Source: Paenibacillus tianjinensis
GTDB taxonomy: Bacteria; Bacillota; Bacilli; Paenibacillales; Paenibacillaceae
Length of the DNA: 64,000 bases
Assembly (NCBI RefSeq): GCF_017086365.1
Contig: NZ_CP070969.1
Coordinates: forward strand, 3,472,001 to 3,536,000
Direction of reading: 5' to 3'
Below, one piece after another: positions 1 through 7,116 of this stretch. A program made the position numbers and the translations under genes. Below the pieces are notes generated by a model, which saw nothing but the letters and a program-made list of their open reading frames with translations, did no database searches and had not been told where the DNA came from. Positions within the stretch are counted from its first letter, which is position 1. Every line of letters starts with the position of its first letter.

Positions 1-163
1 TCAGCCGCGAAAGATCAATGCTTTTATCCTCCAGAATCAGTGCGGTACGGTTAATCGGCGCAGGCATATCTTCTTCAAATTGCCTGACAGCCTGCTTAAT
101 CTGCGGCAAGGTCACTGTGATCGAATCAGGGATTGTATTTTTTTTAGCGCGTTTGAATATCAT
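1..163 (-). CDS. N-terminal part of an unrecognised protein (cut by window edge)
   Basis: Read leftward from an ATG at 163, with GGAG about 9 nt upstream, and open for 54 codons to the edge of the window. The start is basic (IFKRAKKN) and is followed by a mixed helical stretch with no transmembrane segment or motif that I recognise. The downstream part is missing, so no family can be given. The good ribosome binding site and the lack of a competing frame are the only support. Confidence 0.5.
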   Translation of the reverse strand, partial: MIFKRAKKNTIPDSITVTLPQIKQAVRQFEEDMPAPINRTALILEDKSIDLSRL

Positions 164-317
164 ACTGAAAGTCTCCTCTCGTAGTATATGTCAGATAACG
201 CTTACAATTCCAGTTTATTCGTTTTTCGGATATTTAATCAGCAGACCATTCAACTGTCACAAATTCTCCCCATCTATAAGATCATTAAGTGACATTTTTA
301 AACAAGCAGCCTTTCCG

Positions 318-926
318 TTATTTCACATTTTCCCAATGCGTCCACATCTCGGGTGGGTTAAGTTCGTATTTGTCGTTCTCCCGGTACATGAATTGATGCA
401 TAATAAACTCGCGGCGGATCGTAGCGAAGTCCTCATGGAACTGCTGGATGAACTCGTTGATCGACTTCTCGGTATACACGGTTCCCGGTTCCAGCTTCTC
501 GACAATATACTGCAAGGCAATCAGCTTTTTTTTGTATTGTGCGGGAATCTGGCGTAGCCGTCCGTCTTTGGCAAAAAAGTTGCGCAGCACTGATTCCTTT
601 AGGCTGTTTTCCGGTGACTGCTGCTCCATCTCCTCTGTTCCTTTGGAAAAAATAAAGTTCAGTGAAGCATTGGAGCCGGCCTTAATAAACTCGGGATTCA
701 TCTTAAAATACACGGTATTCTTGTCTCTGCGCTCCATGATCATCGAGGCTTCCCGCAGTTTAGCTGCATGATGGGTCACGGTCGGCTGTGACAGATTTAA
801 GCGCTCTGCCAGCGCCTGTCCGTGGATCTCATCCCCTTTGGATAACAACAGCAGAATGCGGAGTCTGGTCGGATCGGATAACGCTTTATGGTAGTTCACA
901 ATTTTATCAAGCTGCACTGGGGTCAC
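318..926 (-). CDS. ArsR-type regulator with C-terminal DUF2087 domain
   Basis: 202 residues. Residues 1-85 form an ArsR winged helix (ALSDPTRLRILLLLS, then the recognition region LSQPTVTHHAAKLREA). Residues about 115-195 match DUF2087 (DGRLRQIPAQYKKKL, then FHEDFATIRREFI). There is no metal-binding Cys cluster, so the ligand is unlikely to be arsenite or cadmium. The GTG at 926 lies only 1 nt after AGGAG; a second in-frame GTG at 917 has better spacing and may be the true start. It is divergent from ypdA, and a perfect palindrome lies between them. DNA binding is clear; the signal it senses is unknown. Confidence 0.85.
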   Translation of the reverse strand: MTPVQLDKIVNYHKALSDPTRLRILLLLSKGDEIHGQALAERLNLSQPTVTHHAAKLREASMIMERRDKNTVYFKMNPEFIKAGSNASLNFIFSKGTEEMEQQSPENSLKESVLRNFFAKDGRLRQIPAQYKKKLIALQYIVEKLEPGTVYTEKSINEFIQQFHEDFATIRREFIMHQFMYRENDKYELNPPEMWTHWENVK

Positions 927-970
927 GCTCCTGTAGAGTTCATAAGCTTACAAATATAGATGAAATTTAT

Positions 971-986
971 TTAGATATATATCTAA
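971..986. promoter_or_regulatory. Perfect 16-bp palindrome, candidate ArsR operator
   Basis: TTAGATATATATCTAA lies 45 bp upstream of the ArsR-type gene and about 125 bp upstream of ypdA. ArsR-family proteins bind AT-rich palindromes of this kind, so autoregulation is the simple reading. The surrounding divergent spacer (927-1109) is AT-rich and holds no other feature. Confidence 0.45.
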
Positions 987-1109
987 TTATATCTTAAGAA
1001 TGAAGGCCCGGCAACTGCGATTCGTGATCTTTCCGCATAGATGGTGTAAAATTTAAATTTAAGGTACCATTTAGGATAGAAATTATCTTTCAGGAGGTCG
1101 CAGTTTATT

Positions 1110-2093
1110 ATGAAAGACGTCATTATTATCGGAGCAGGTCCTTGCGGGCTCTCAGCAGCTATAGAGTGTCAGCGCCAAGGGCTATCCAGTCTAATTATCG
1201 AGAAAAATTTCATCGTTCATTCCATTTTTCTGTATCCGACCAGCATGCAATTTTTCAGCACAACGGCATTGTTAGAAATCGGGGATGTGCCGTTCACCTC
1301 GCCTAATGACAAGCCCTTCCGCCATGAAGCGCTGGTCTATTACCGCCGAGCCGCTGAGCAGCACGGTCTGGAAATCGCTGCTTATGAAGAAGCACTGAGT
1401 GTTGAACGCAAGGAGGACGGCAGCTTTACTGTACATACGGTTAACAAACGGGGCGTTCACCAGAGCCGTCAAGCTGCCAATGTGGTTATCTCTACCGGAT
1501 ATTTCGACCAGCCCAATTTAATTGGAATCCCCGGGGAGGAGCTCCCGAAAGTTACACATTATTTTGGTGAAGCCCATCCTTACACCGGAATGAAAGTGAC
1601 AGTCATCGGCGGCAGCAATTCTGCTGTAGATGCAGCGCTGGAGCTTATGCGTGTCGGTGCATCCGTGGATATGGTCTATCGCGGAGCCAGCATTTCGGAG
1701 AACATTAAACCTTGGGTCCGGCCGATTTTTGAAAGCATGGTTACCAAAAAGAAAATCACACTCCACCTGGAGTCCCGGGTTACAGAAATTACGCCGGCTT
1801 CAGTTACCGTTACCAGACACAGCGGTGAAAGCACCGAGCTCGAAAATGATTTTGTGCTGGCCATGACCGGGTTCCGCCCCAGCCGGACGCTATTATCTTC
1901 CGCAGGGGTGCATATGAACGATGATTTGGATAAACCGGCATTCAATCCTGCCACCATGGAGAGCAACATCCCCGGTCTCTATGTCGCGGGAGTTATTGCT
2001 TCCGGCCGCAATGCCAACGAGGTCTTTATCGAAACCGGTCGGGGGCACGGCAAGCTGATCGCGGATCATATCGTTACAAAACAGCTTACTTAA
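1110..2093 (+). CDS. ypdA: YpdA-family flavin-dependent disulfide reductase
   Basis: 327 residues. The N-terminal FAD-binding motif is GAGPCGLSA (residues 8-16). A second Rossmann motif, GGSNSAVDAALEL, in the middle binds NADPH. The C-terminal segment GLYVAGVIASGRNANEVFIE is typical of the family. YpdA (Bdr) reduces oxidised bacillithiol in Bacillota and, like this protein, lacks the CxxC redox pair of thioredoxin reductases. AGGAGGT lies 12 nt before the ATG. DUF441 follows after 20 bp and is probably cotranscribed. The bacillithiol role is inferred from the family. Confidence 0.88.
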   Translation: MKDVIIIGAGPCGLSAAIECQRQGLSSLIIEKNFIVHSIFLYPTSMQFFSTTALLEIGDVPFTSPNDKPFRHEALVYYRRAAEQHGLEIAAYEEALSVERKEDGSFTVHTVNKRGVHQSRQAANVVISTGYFDQPNLIGIPGEELPKVTHYFGEAHPYTGMKVTVIGGSNSAVDAALELMRVGASVDMVYRGASISENIKPWVRPIFESMVTKKKITLHLESRVTEITPASVTVTRHSGESTELENDFVLAMTGFRPSRTLLSSAGVHMNDDLDKPAFNPATMESNIPGLYVAGVIASGRNANEVFIETGRGHGKLIADHIVTKQLT

Positions 2094-2113
2094 GATAAGG
2101 AGTCCTCTTGTAG

Positions 2114-2557
2114 ATGGATATCACCTCTCTGCTGCTGCTTGGCCTGGCGGCGCTCGGCGTTATCAGCAGTAATTCACCTATCACAATTGCCATGGTCGTA
2201 CTGCTATTGCTGAGAGTGCTTGGGCTGCAGCAGACCTTTCCCTGGCTGGAAAAGTACGGCTTAACGCTTGGGATCATCATCCTCACGATCGGTGTGATGA
2301 CCCCCCTGGCCAGCGGAAAAATCTCGCTTCAGAGTATCTGGCACTCCTTTTTTCACTGGAAATCACTGGCGGCCATCGCTATCGGGATGCTTGTTGCTTA
2401 CCTCGGCGGGCGCGGCGCTGTGCTGATGGGCAGCCAGCCGACAGTTGTTGCCGGCCTGCTGATTGGAACCGTTCTCGGCGTAGCTTTATTCAAGGGAGTT
2501 CCCGTCGGTCCGCTGATAGCGGCCGGCATCCTCTCGCTGATTATCGGCAGGGGGTAA
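2114..2557 (+). CDS. DUF441 (YtwI-type) small membrane protein
   Basis: 147 residues, about four hydrophobic helices with glycine-rich turns. The N-terminus ([19 protein letters not shown]) and the C-terminus ([20 protein letters not shown]) fit the UPF0756/DUF441 family, whose function is unknown. AAGGAG precedes the ATG by 10 nt. It is the second gene after ypdA, and a terminator follows. Confidence 0.85.
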   Translation: MDITSLLLLGLAALGVISSNSPITIAMVVLLLLRVLGLQQTFPWLEKYGLTLGIIILTIGVMTPLASGKISLQSIWHSFFHWKSLAAIAIGMLVAYLGGRGAVLMGSQPTVVAGLLIGTVLGVALFKGVPVGPLIAAGILSLIIGRG

Positions 2558-2583
2558 GACTCCTTGCTTCACATCACTGCAAT

Positions 2584-2623
2584 GGCTGCCTTATTCGCTC
2601 TAGACGAGCAGGGGCAGCCTTTT
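2584..2623 (+). terminator. Rho-independent terminator after DUF441 gene
   Basis: GGCTGCC pairs with GGCAGCC across a 22-nt loop and is followed by TTTT. It closes the ypdA-DUF441 unit. Confidence 0.6.
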
Positions 2624-2649
2624 CGCAGTTCACTTTTAATAACTCTGTA

Positions 2650-3198
2650 TCAGTAATCCCCGCCTTCTACCCGGTACTGTTTCTCCAGCTCAGAACGGTA
2701 GTTCGGGTCATATACAATTTGCTTGGACGGAGTACAGTCGAGAAAACCGGGATTGCCTGATGGCGTCACCAAATCCGTCGGAGACCACACAGCCTCCTTT
2801 ACTTTACAGACGACTTCTTCGTCAAGATGAATCTCCTCCGCCTCTGCACTTTCTGCTTCAACGATGCTTAGCGGGACCATAAGCCCCTCGCTCAGCTCAC
2901 AGCTATGCTGATTTGTATAAGTGACAGTGATCCCGAGACTTACCCATCCGCAGTCTATCGGGTGCCGCGTATATATCTCCACGAGCCATTCATTCACCCG
3001 GGCTGGCTCAAGTAGAGTAAATCCCTCAGAGTTTTCTTTCAGAGAGCCACCACAGGCTTGCCCTTGGTAGACACCGGCCGGAAGCTGCAGCCTGACCTCA
3101 GCATGCTCCACTGCCTCCAGCGGACCGATTTGAATCCACAAGTGATTCAGACCCTCTTCATTCTCGATAGCTGATTTGGCAAAACGCGCTTTAATCAT
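2650..3198 (-). CDS. Unrecognised protein coupled to a MerR regulator
   Basis: 182 residues, acidic, no signal peptide and no membrane segment. The sequence is rich in beta-prone stretches (LNHLWIQIGPLEAVEHAEVRL, NEWLVEIYTRHP) and ends in a charged tail. I do not recognise a family. Its ATG lies 1 nt after the stop codon of the MerR gene, so the two are probably translated together. A job linked to the MerR regulator is likely, but its nature cannot be read from the sequence. Confidence 0.75.
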   Translation of the reverse strand: MIKARFAKSAIENEEGLNHLWIQIGPLEAVEHAEVRLQLPAGVYQGQACGGSLKENSEGFTLLEPARVNEWLVEIYTRHPIDCGWVSLGITVTYTNQHSCELSEGLMVPLSIVEAESAEAEEIHLDEEVVCKVKEAVWSPTDLVTPSGNPGFLDCTPSKQIVYDPNYRSELEKQYRVEGGDY

Positions 3199-3199
3199 C

Positions 3200-3613
3200 C
3201 TATTGGCCCTCCTTTAGCATTCTGGCGATCGTTTCCTTAAGCTCTAACCTGAGCTCCGGTGTGATACGCGGACTTACTGTCAGCATCACATCTTCACTGA
3301 CCACCAGCGTCTCACCCGACAGAATCTGCTCAGGCTGAAAAAACCTCAGACGTCCGCCAATCTTCGCTACCTCTTCCTCTGACAACTCCGCCAGCTTGGA
3401 TTGAATCTCTGCCAGACTCTCCCCGCTCTTGGACAAGGTTAGAATAGCCCGCAGATGCATCAGATGACGGTCTGTATATACACGCTTATTTCCGGCAAGC
3501 TCCAGCGCAGGCAGCAGTCCGATCTGTGTGTAGTACCGCACGGTTCTCAGGTTCATAGCCGGTTCTTCCTGCTGCAGCAGTTCCGCCAGCTGTTTGCCGG
3601 TATAGGTATTCAT
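3200..3613 (-). CDS. MerR-family transcriptional regulator
   Basis: 137 residues. The N-terminal winged helix has the MerR hallmark LRTVRYYTQIGLLPA followed by NKRVYTDRHLMHLRAI. A coiled region follows (SLAEIQSKLAELSEEE). The C-terminal 50 residues contain no Cys or His cluster, so a metal-sensing type is unlikely. Two Shine-Dalgarno-like runs precede the ATG, at 1 and 9 nt. It is the first gene of a two-gene unit; the second is of unknown function. Confidence 0.85.
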   Translation of the reverse strand: MNTYTGKQLAELLQQEEPAMNLRTVRYYTQIGLLPALELAGNKRVYTDRHLMHLRAILTLSKSGESLAEIQSKLAELSEEEVAKIGGRLRFFQPEQILSGETLVVSEDVMLTVSPRITPELRLELKETIARMLKEGQ

Positions 3614-3637
3614 TCCTCCCAGCTCCTCTCTGCTTAA

Positions 3638-3674
3638 GTTACAGTCAAATGTTATAGTTACACTTTACTGTAAC
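3638..3674. promoter_or_regulatory. Nested GTTACA inverted repeats, candidate MerR operator
   Basis: GTTACAGT at 3638-3645 and ACTGTAAC at 3667-3674 are exact inverted repeats. Inside them GTTACA (3657-3662) and TGTAAC (3669-3674) form a tighter palindrome with a 6-bp spacer. The pair lies 25-60 bp upstream of the MerR gene, where autoregulatory operators sit. Confidence 0.45.
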
Positions 3675-3692
3675 CAAAGTATAAATGCAACC

Positions 3693-3725
3693 AAAAACGG
3701 CTCCCCAAGGACTCTTGAGGAACCG
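3693..3725 (-). terminator. Terminator upstream of the MerR unit and downstream of the ABC gene
   Basis: On the minus strand, CGGTTCCTCAAG pairs with CTTGGGGAGCCG (10 of 12 pairs) and runs into TTTTT. It sits between two minus-strand genes, upstream of 3783 in map order and therefore downstream of the ABC exporter gene. Confidence 0.6.
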
Positions 3726-3782
3726 CTTATTATTACCATTTGCTCTATTCTTTAAGGCTGTCTATAGTTGTCAACTTTGCTG

Positions 3783-5531
3783 TCAGCCATCCAGCCGCTG
3801 GACATTGAATAACCGGGCATAGCTGCCCTCCAGAGCCATCAGCCCTTCATGCGTTCCGCGTTCAGTGATTTCCCCGTTCTCCAGAACAACGATCTGATCC
3901 GCGTGAGTGATGGTCGACAGCCTGTGAGCAACGATCAGCGTTGTACGTTCCGAGGAAAGCGACTGCAGCGACTGCTGTATCAGATGCTCTGATTCCAGAT
4001 CCAGCGCCGAGGTTGCTTCGTCCAGGATCAGCACCTTCGGGTCTTTTAGGAAGACTCTGGCGATTGCCACACGCTGCTTTTGCCCCCCCGAGAGCTTCAC
4101 TCCCCGCTCCCCGACCTCTGTGTCATAACCGTCAGGCAGCTGCATAATGAAATCATGGGCATTAGCCGCCTGTGCTGCAGAGATGATCTCTGCTTCACTC
4201 GCGTCAGGATTCCCGAACAGAATATTATCGCGTACGGAACCGCTAAACAGGAAATTATCCTGCAGCACCATCCCCACTGTCCGCCGCAGGCTCTCCTGGG
4301 TCAACCCTCTGATATCCTGCCCGTCCATCAGCAGGCGTCCCTCAGTGATGTCATAAAAACGGGGAATCAGGCTGATCAGCGAAGACTTGCCTCCACCGCT
4401 CATACCGACAAAAGCAACCGTCTGTCCCGGACGGATACTTAGGTCGATCCCCTTCAGCACCCAATCGTGCTCATCGTTGTATTTGAACCATACCTGGTCA
4501 AAATCAATTGCTCCTGCCGCATTCTTAAGCGGCTTCGCCCCCGGTTGATCAACAATATCATAGGGCTCCTCCAGCAGCTCCATAACCCGCTCCAGCGAAG
4601 CTGAAGCCTGAGTCAGGACCGTTGACGAGTTGATCAGCCGCCGCAGCGGCGCATACATCCGGTCGAGGTAGCCAAAGAAAGCGACAAAGGTGCCAAGAGT
4701 CAGATTTCCGTGGATGACCTGGTAACCGCCGTATCCGATGACCAGCAGCGGGGCCAAGTCTGTCAGCGTATTGATAATAGCGAAGGTTACCGCGTTCCAG
4801 CGGGTCTGGGCCATTGCTTTTTCCAGAAATTTACCGTTGATGCCCTCGAACTGCTTCTGATCCACACGTTCCATCGTAAAGCTGCGGATAATGGCAATGC
4901 CCTGAATCCGTTCATGCAGATATCCCTGAATGGCTGCCAGTGCCTGTGACCGGTCCTTGGTCAGCACTTTCAGGCGTTTGTATAAGGTGTTTACAGCAAT
5001 GCCGTAAAGCGGCAGAACCGCAATGGATACGAGAGCCAAAACCGGATTGAGGTAGAACATGAATGCCAGCGCGATGACTAGCGTAAACATATCCAGCCAC
5101 ACATTCATCATTCCGACTTCGACAAGGTTTTTGGACTGCTCCACGTCATTAATGAACCGGGAGATCGCTTCGCCGACTTTCGTATTCTGATAATACCGCA
5201 ATGACAGGCGCTGCAAATGACTGTACAGCTTATTGCGCATGTCGAACAGCACTCTGCTGGTGATCAGCTGGGCAAAATATTGGCGGTAATATTCTACCGG
5301 CCCTCTGACAAGGACAAACAGCACAAATGCGCCGCTGAGTACAATCATCAGCTTCGACACCCGCTCCGGGACAGTTAATGCTGAATTCGTCAGCAAATCA
5401 TCAACCACATATTTTAGAATCATCGGCAAGGTCAGCGGAATACTGAATTTGATCATGCCGATAATCAGCGTCAGCACTATCCATTTCATATAAGGCCGGA
5501 CAAAAGTATAATAAGATTTCCATTGCTTCAC
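3783..5531 (-). CDS. ABC exporter half-transporter (fused permease and ATPase)
   Basis: 582 residues. Residues about 1-310 are the six-helix exporter domain and about 340-575 the ATPase. The ATPase has Walker A GMSGGGKSS, signature LSGGQKQR, Walker B VLILDEATSALD and the switch AHRLSTI. The length and N-terminus (FVRPYMKWIVLTLIIGMIKF) resemble the YwjA/MsbA-like multidrug and lipid exporters of bacilli. It stands alone and likely works as a homodimer. The substrate cannot be told from sequence. Confidence 0.88.
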   Translation of the reverse strand: MKQWKSYYTFVRPYMKWIVLTLIIGMIKFSIPLTLPMILKYVVDDLLTNSALTVPERVSKLMIVLSGAFVLFVLVRGPVEYYRQYFAQLITSRVLFDMRNKLYSHLQRLSLRYYQNTKVGEAISRFINDVEQSKNLVEVGMMNVWLDMFTLVIALAFMFYLNPVLALVSIAVLPLYGIAVNTLYKRLKVLTKDRSQALAAIQGYLHERIQGIAIIRSFTMERVDQKQFEGINGKFLEKAMAQTRWNAVTFAIINTLTDLAPLLVIGYGGYQVIHGNLTLGTFVAFFGYLDRMYAPLRRLINSSTVLTQASASLERVMELLEEPYDIVDQPGAKPLKNAAGAIDFDQVWFKYNDEHDWVLKGIDLSIRPGQTVAFVGMSGGGKSSLISLIPRFYDITEGRLLMDGQDIRGLTQESLRRTVGMVLQDNFLFSGSVRDNILFGNPDASEAEIISAAQAANAHDFIMQLPDGYDTEVGERGVKLSGGQKQRVAIARVFLKDPKVLILDEATSALDLESEHLIQQSLQSLSSERTTLIVAHRLSTITHADQIVVLENGEITERGTHEGLMALEGSYARLFNVQRLDG

Positions 5532-5574
5532 AAAAGGTTACGCCCTTTCTTTTCCCAAGCACGCTTGGATACTG

Positions 5575-5603
5575 TTGACATTTCCGCTCTACAGTGTTTT
5601 TAT
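5575..5603 (+). promoter_or_regulatory. Candidate promoter for the gene at 5656
   Basis: TTGACA at 5575-5580 is followed after 17 nt by TTTTAT, or after 20 nt by TATATT. The -35 is perfect but the -10 is uncertain. Confidence 0.4.
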
Positions 5604-5655
5604 ATTTTTAAGTCCATAAGTACGATTGCAGTACCCGAACTTCAGGAGGATAATG

Positions 5656-6171
5656 ATGTCTAGACAATTTGTGACGGAAGCCGTCATGATGGCGATCTAC
5701 GGCCAGCTTCTCGTACCGCAAAGCCCTGTGGAATATATTGTGCCCTATACGACCGTAATGGAATTATACGAACTGCGGGACAGCGAGGAACCGCTCATGA
5801 ACCGGGCAGACGATGATTTGCACGTCAAACTCAAGATCCGTGAATTGATCGCTTATTTTGAGGAGCCGCTCAATTCCAAGAAGATTAACCGCTGCCTGTC
5901 CGTTCCTTGGGCGAAGAGCTCGGGCATTCTGCTCGGCGGGCAAGCGCAGATTACCATCATCAACAGCATCGACAATGCGGCATACGGAGAGCTGTTCGAC
6001 CCTATCGAGACCGAACTGCTGCTAACTTCACAGCGGGAGAAGGTACCGGTTCTGACGGACCAGTTCGAGCTGATCCAGCGCATCATTGAAGGCGGGATCC
6101 CTGTGCAGGTATATGACATTGACGATTTTGATTTTGCCATGGAGGAAGAGACCTTTCACCGTTCACAATGA
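5656..6171 (+). CDS. Conserved Paenibacillus-type protein of unknown function
   Basis: 171 residues from the second of two adjacent ATGs (5653, 5656). The second is chosen because AGGAGG ends 6 nt before it. Soluble and acidic, with no signal peptide or catalytic motif that I can name. Similar proteins in paenibacilli are often labelled ADP-heptose synthase, but I see no nucleotidyltransferase or kinase signature to support this. It is single, convergent with the IscA-like gene, and shares a bidirectional terminator with it. Confidence 0.75.
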   Translation: MSRQFVTEAVMMAIYGQLLVPQSPVEYIVPYTTVMELYELRDSEEPLMNRADDDLHVKLKIRELIAYFEEPLNSKKINRCLSVPWAKSSGILLGGQAQITIINSIDNAAYGELFDPIETELLLTSQREKVPVLTDQFELIQRIIEGGIPVQVYDIDDFDFAMEEETFHRSQ

Positions 6172-6218
6172 GGCTACCCCCGAATGGGCAAGAGCCTTAC
6201 CGGTTGTTATTCCTGCAC

Positions 6219-6250
6219 AAAAAGCCCCTGCCTCTTGGCAAGGGCTTTTT
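6219..6250. terminator. Bidirectional terminator between convergent genes
   Basis: AAAAAGCCC-CTGCC pairs with GGCA-AGGGCTTTTT around TCTT. A-tract and T-tract on the two sides allow use in both directions. Confidence 0.8.
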
Positions 6251-6272
6251 GTGTCAAAATAGGAATACGGCC

Positions 6273-6593
6273 TCATAATTGTGAGACATTACCGGCCACG
6301 GGCAGAGGAATATACTTATACTCAATATCATCTTCAGCCTCTACATAGATGATCGATAAGCTATAACCTTCCATGTACCAGAGATCCTGCTCTTCCATAT
6401 AGAAAACAATGCCTTCCTGCTCGGCCTGTGTGGCAGGACGCGCAGGCGCTTCAGTAGCGATTCCCAGCGAGAAACCGGGATGCAGCCCTCCGCCTGAGCT
6501 ATAACGCGGAAATAAACGGATATAATCGCCTGTCTGCAGCGTAAGCTCCTTCTTGAACCAGGCAGCGGCTTCCGGACTAATTACCATATCCAT
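6273..6593 (-). CDS. HesB/IscA-like (YneR-type) protein
   Basis: About 106 residues from the ATG at 6593, which lies 11 nt after GGAGGTG and directly after AGAGGA; the ATG at 6587 is an alternative. The sequence after the start (MVISPEAAAWFKKELTL, then GDYIRLFPRYSSGGG and HPGFSLGI) fits the YneR branch of the IscA fold. It has no conserved Cys residues, so an Fe-S carrier role is doubtful. Function unknown. Confidence 0.75.
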   Translation of the reverse strand: MDMVISPEAAAWFKKELTLQTGDYIRLFPRYSSGGGLHPGFSLGIATEAPARPATQAEQEGIVFYMEEQDLWYMEGYSLSIIYVEAEDDIEYKYIPLPVAGNVSQL

Positions 6594-6704
6594 TCCTCTT
6601 GATGCACCTCCGTTTCTTCTTATCATACTTAAAAGATGACCATATTCCAAATCATCCGTTCTATTTTATCATACTGCTTATTCAGAATTTGTTCAAAATT
6701 ATGT

Positions 6705-6734
6705 TTGACATCCGTTAGATACTGGTGATAAACT
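6705..6734 (+). promoter_or_regulatory. Promoter of the bmr leader and operon
   Basis: TTGACA (6705-6710) and TAAACT (6729-6734) are spaced 18 bp apart. The start point would fall near 6741. This gives a leader of about 375 nt before bmrC, with the short reading frame and terminator described below inside it. Confidence 0.55.
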
Positions 6735-6792
6735 CGGAACATAACGAAGCGTCTTCAAGTTATTACCAAAAAACAATGAAAGGGTGAGCGCG

Positions 6793-6885
6793 GTGTTGAC
6801 CATTGTACCAGTTGATTTTAATAACATTGTCGGCAACTACACACAACAGCATACCGAAGCAGCCCAAGTAGTGGAAACCCACTGA
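6793..6885 (+). CDS. Leader peptide of the bmrCD operon (BmrB-like position)
   Basis: A 30-codon reading frame starting with GTG at 6793 after AGGGTGAG, with the stop codon at 6883. It encodes VLTIVPVDFNN followed by a polar stretch and ends QVVETH. In B. subtilis, bmrCD is preceded by the short bmrB frame, whose translation controls a terminator. Here the position, size class and downstream hairpins agree with that layout, although I cannot claim sequence similarity to BmrB. Too short to judge from codon use. Confidence 0.55.
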   Translation: MLTIVPVDFNNIVGNYTQQHTEAAQVVETH

Positions 6886-6967
6886 ATCATGCGCACGGCC
6901 GTACTTGATTTCAGTCAGGCTAATCTCTTCCATGTCTTATGTGCTGCATTATAGCACCGTGGACATG
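6881..6967 (+). promoter_or_regulatory. Two hairpins between leader peptide and terminator
   Basis: Hairpin 1 (6881-6915) pairs ACTGAA with TTCAGT and includes the leader stop codon. Hairpin 2 (6931-6967) pairs CATGTC with GACATG, with an inner GTGCT/AGCAC stem. A ribosome at the leader stop codon would melt hairpin 1, the arrangement expected of a ribosome-sensing attenuator. The alternative antiterminator pairing was not resolved. Confidence 0.5.
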
Positions 6968-6986
6968 ATAATCGCTGTATCTTACA

Positions 6987-7024
6987 GGCATATCATCCGT
7001 TTAGCGGAGGATATGCCTTTTTGT
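6987..7024 (+). terminator. Attenuator terminator before bmrC
   Basis: GGCATATC-A-TCC pairs with GGA-G-GATATGCC around GTTTAGC and is followed by TTTTT. It lies about 100 nt after the leader stop codon and 93 nt before bmrC, so it would block the exporter genes when formed. Confidence 0.75.
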
Positions 7025-7116
7025 ATGCTGTTAAAGAGCTGTCCACTATTAACCAGATTCTGAAAGTACGCAATGAACCCGACAAAACACCTTAACACGA
7101 AAGGAAGGGATTCCCC

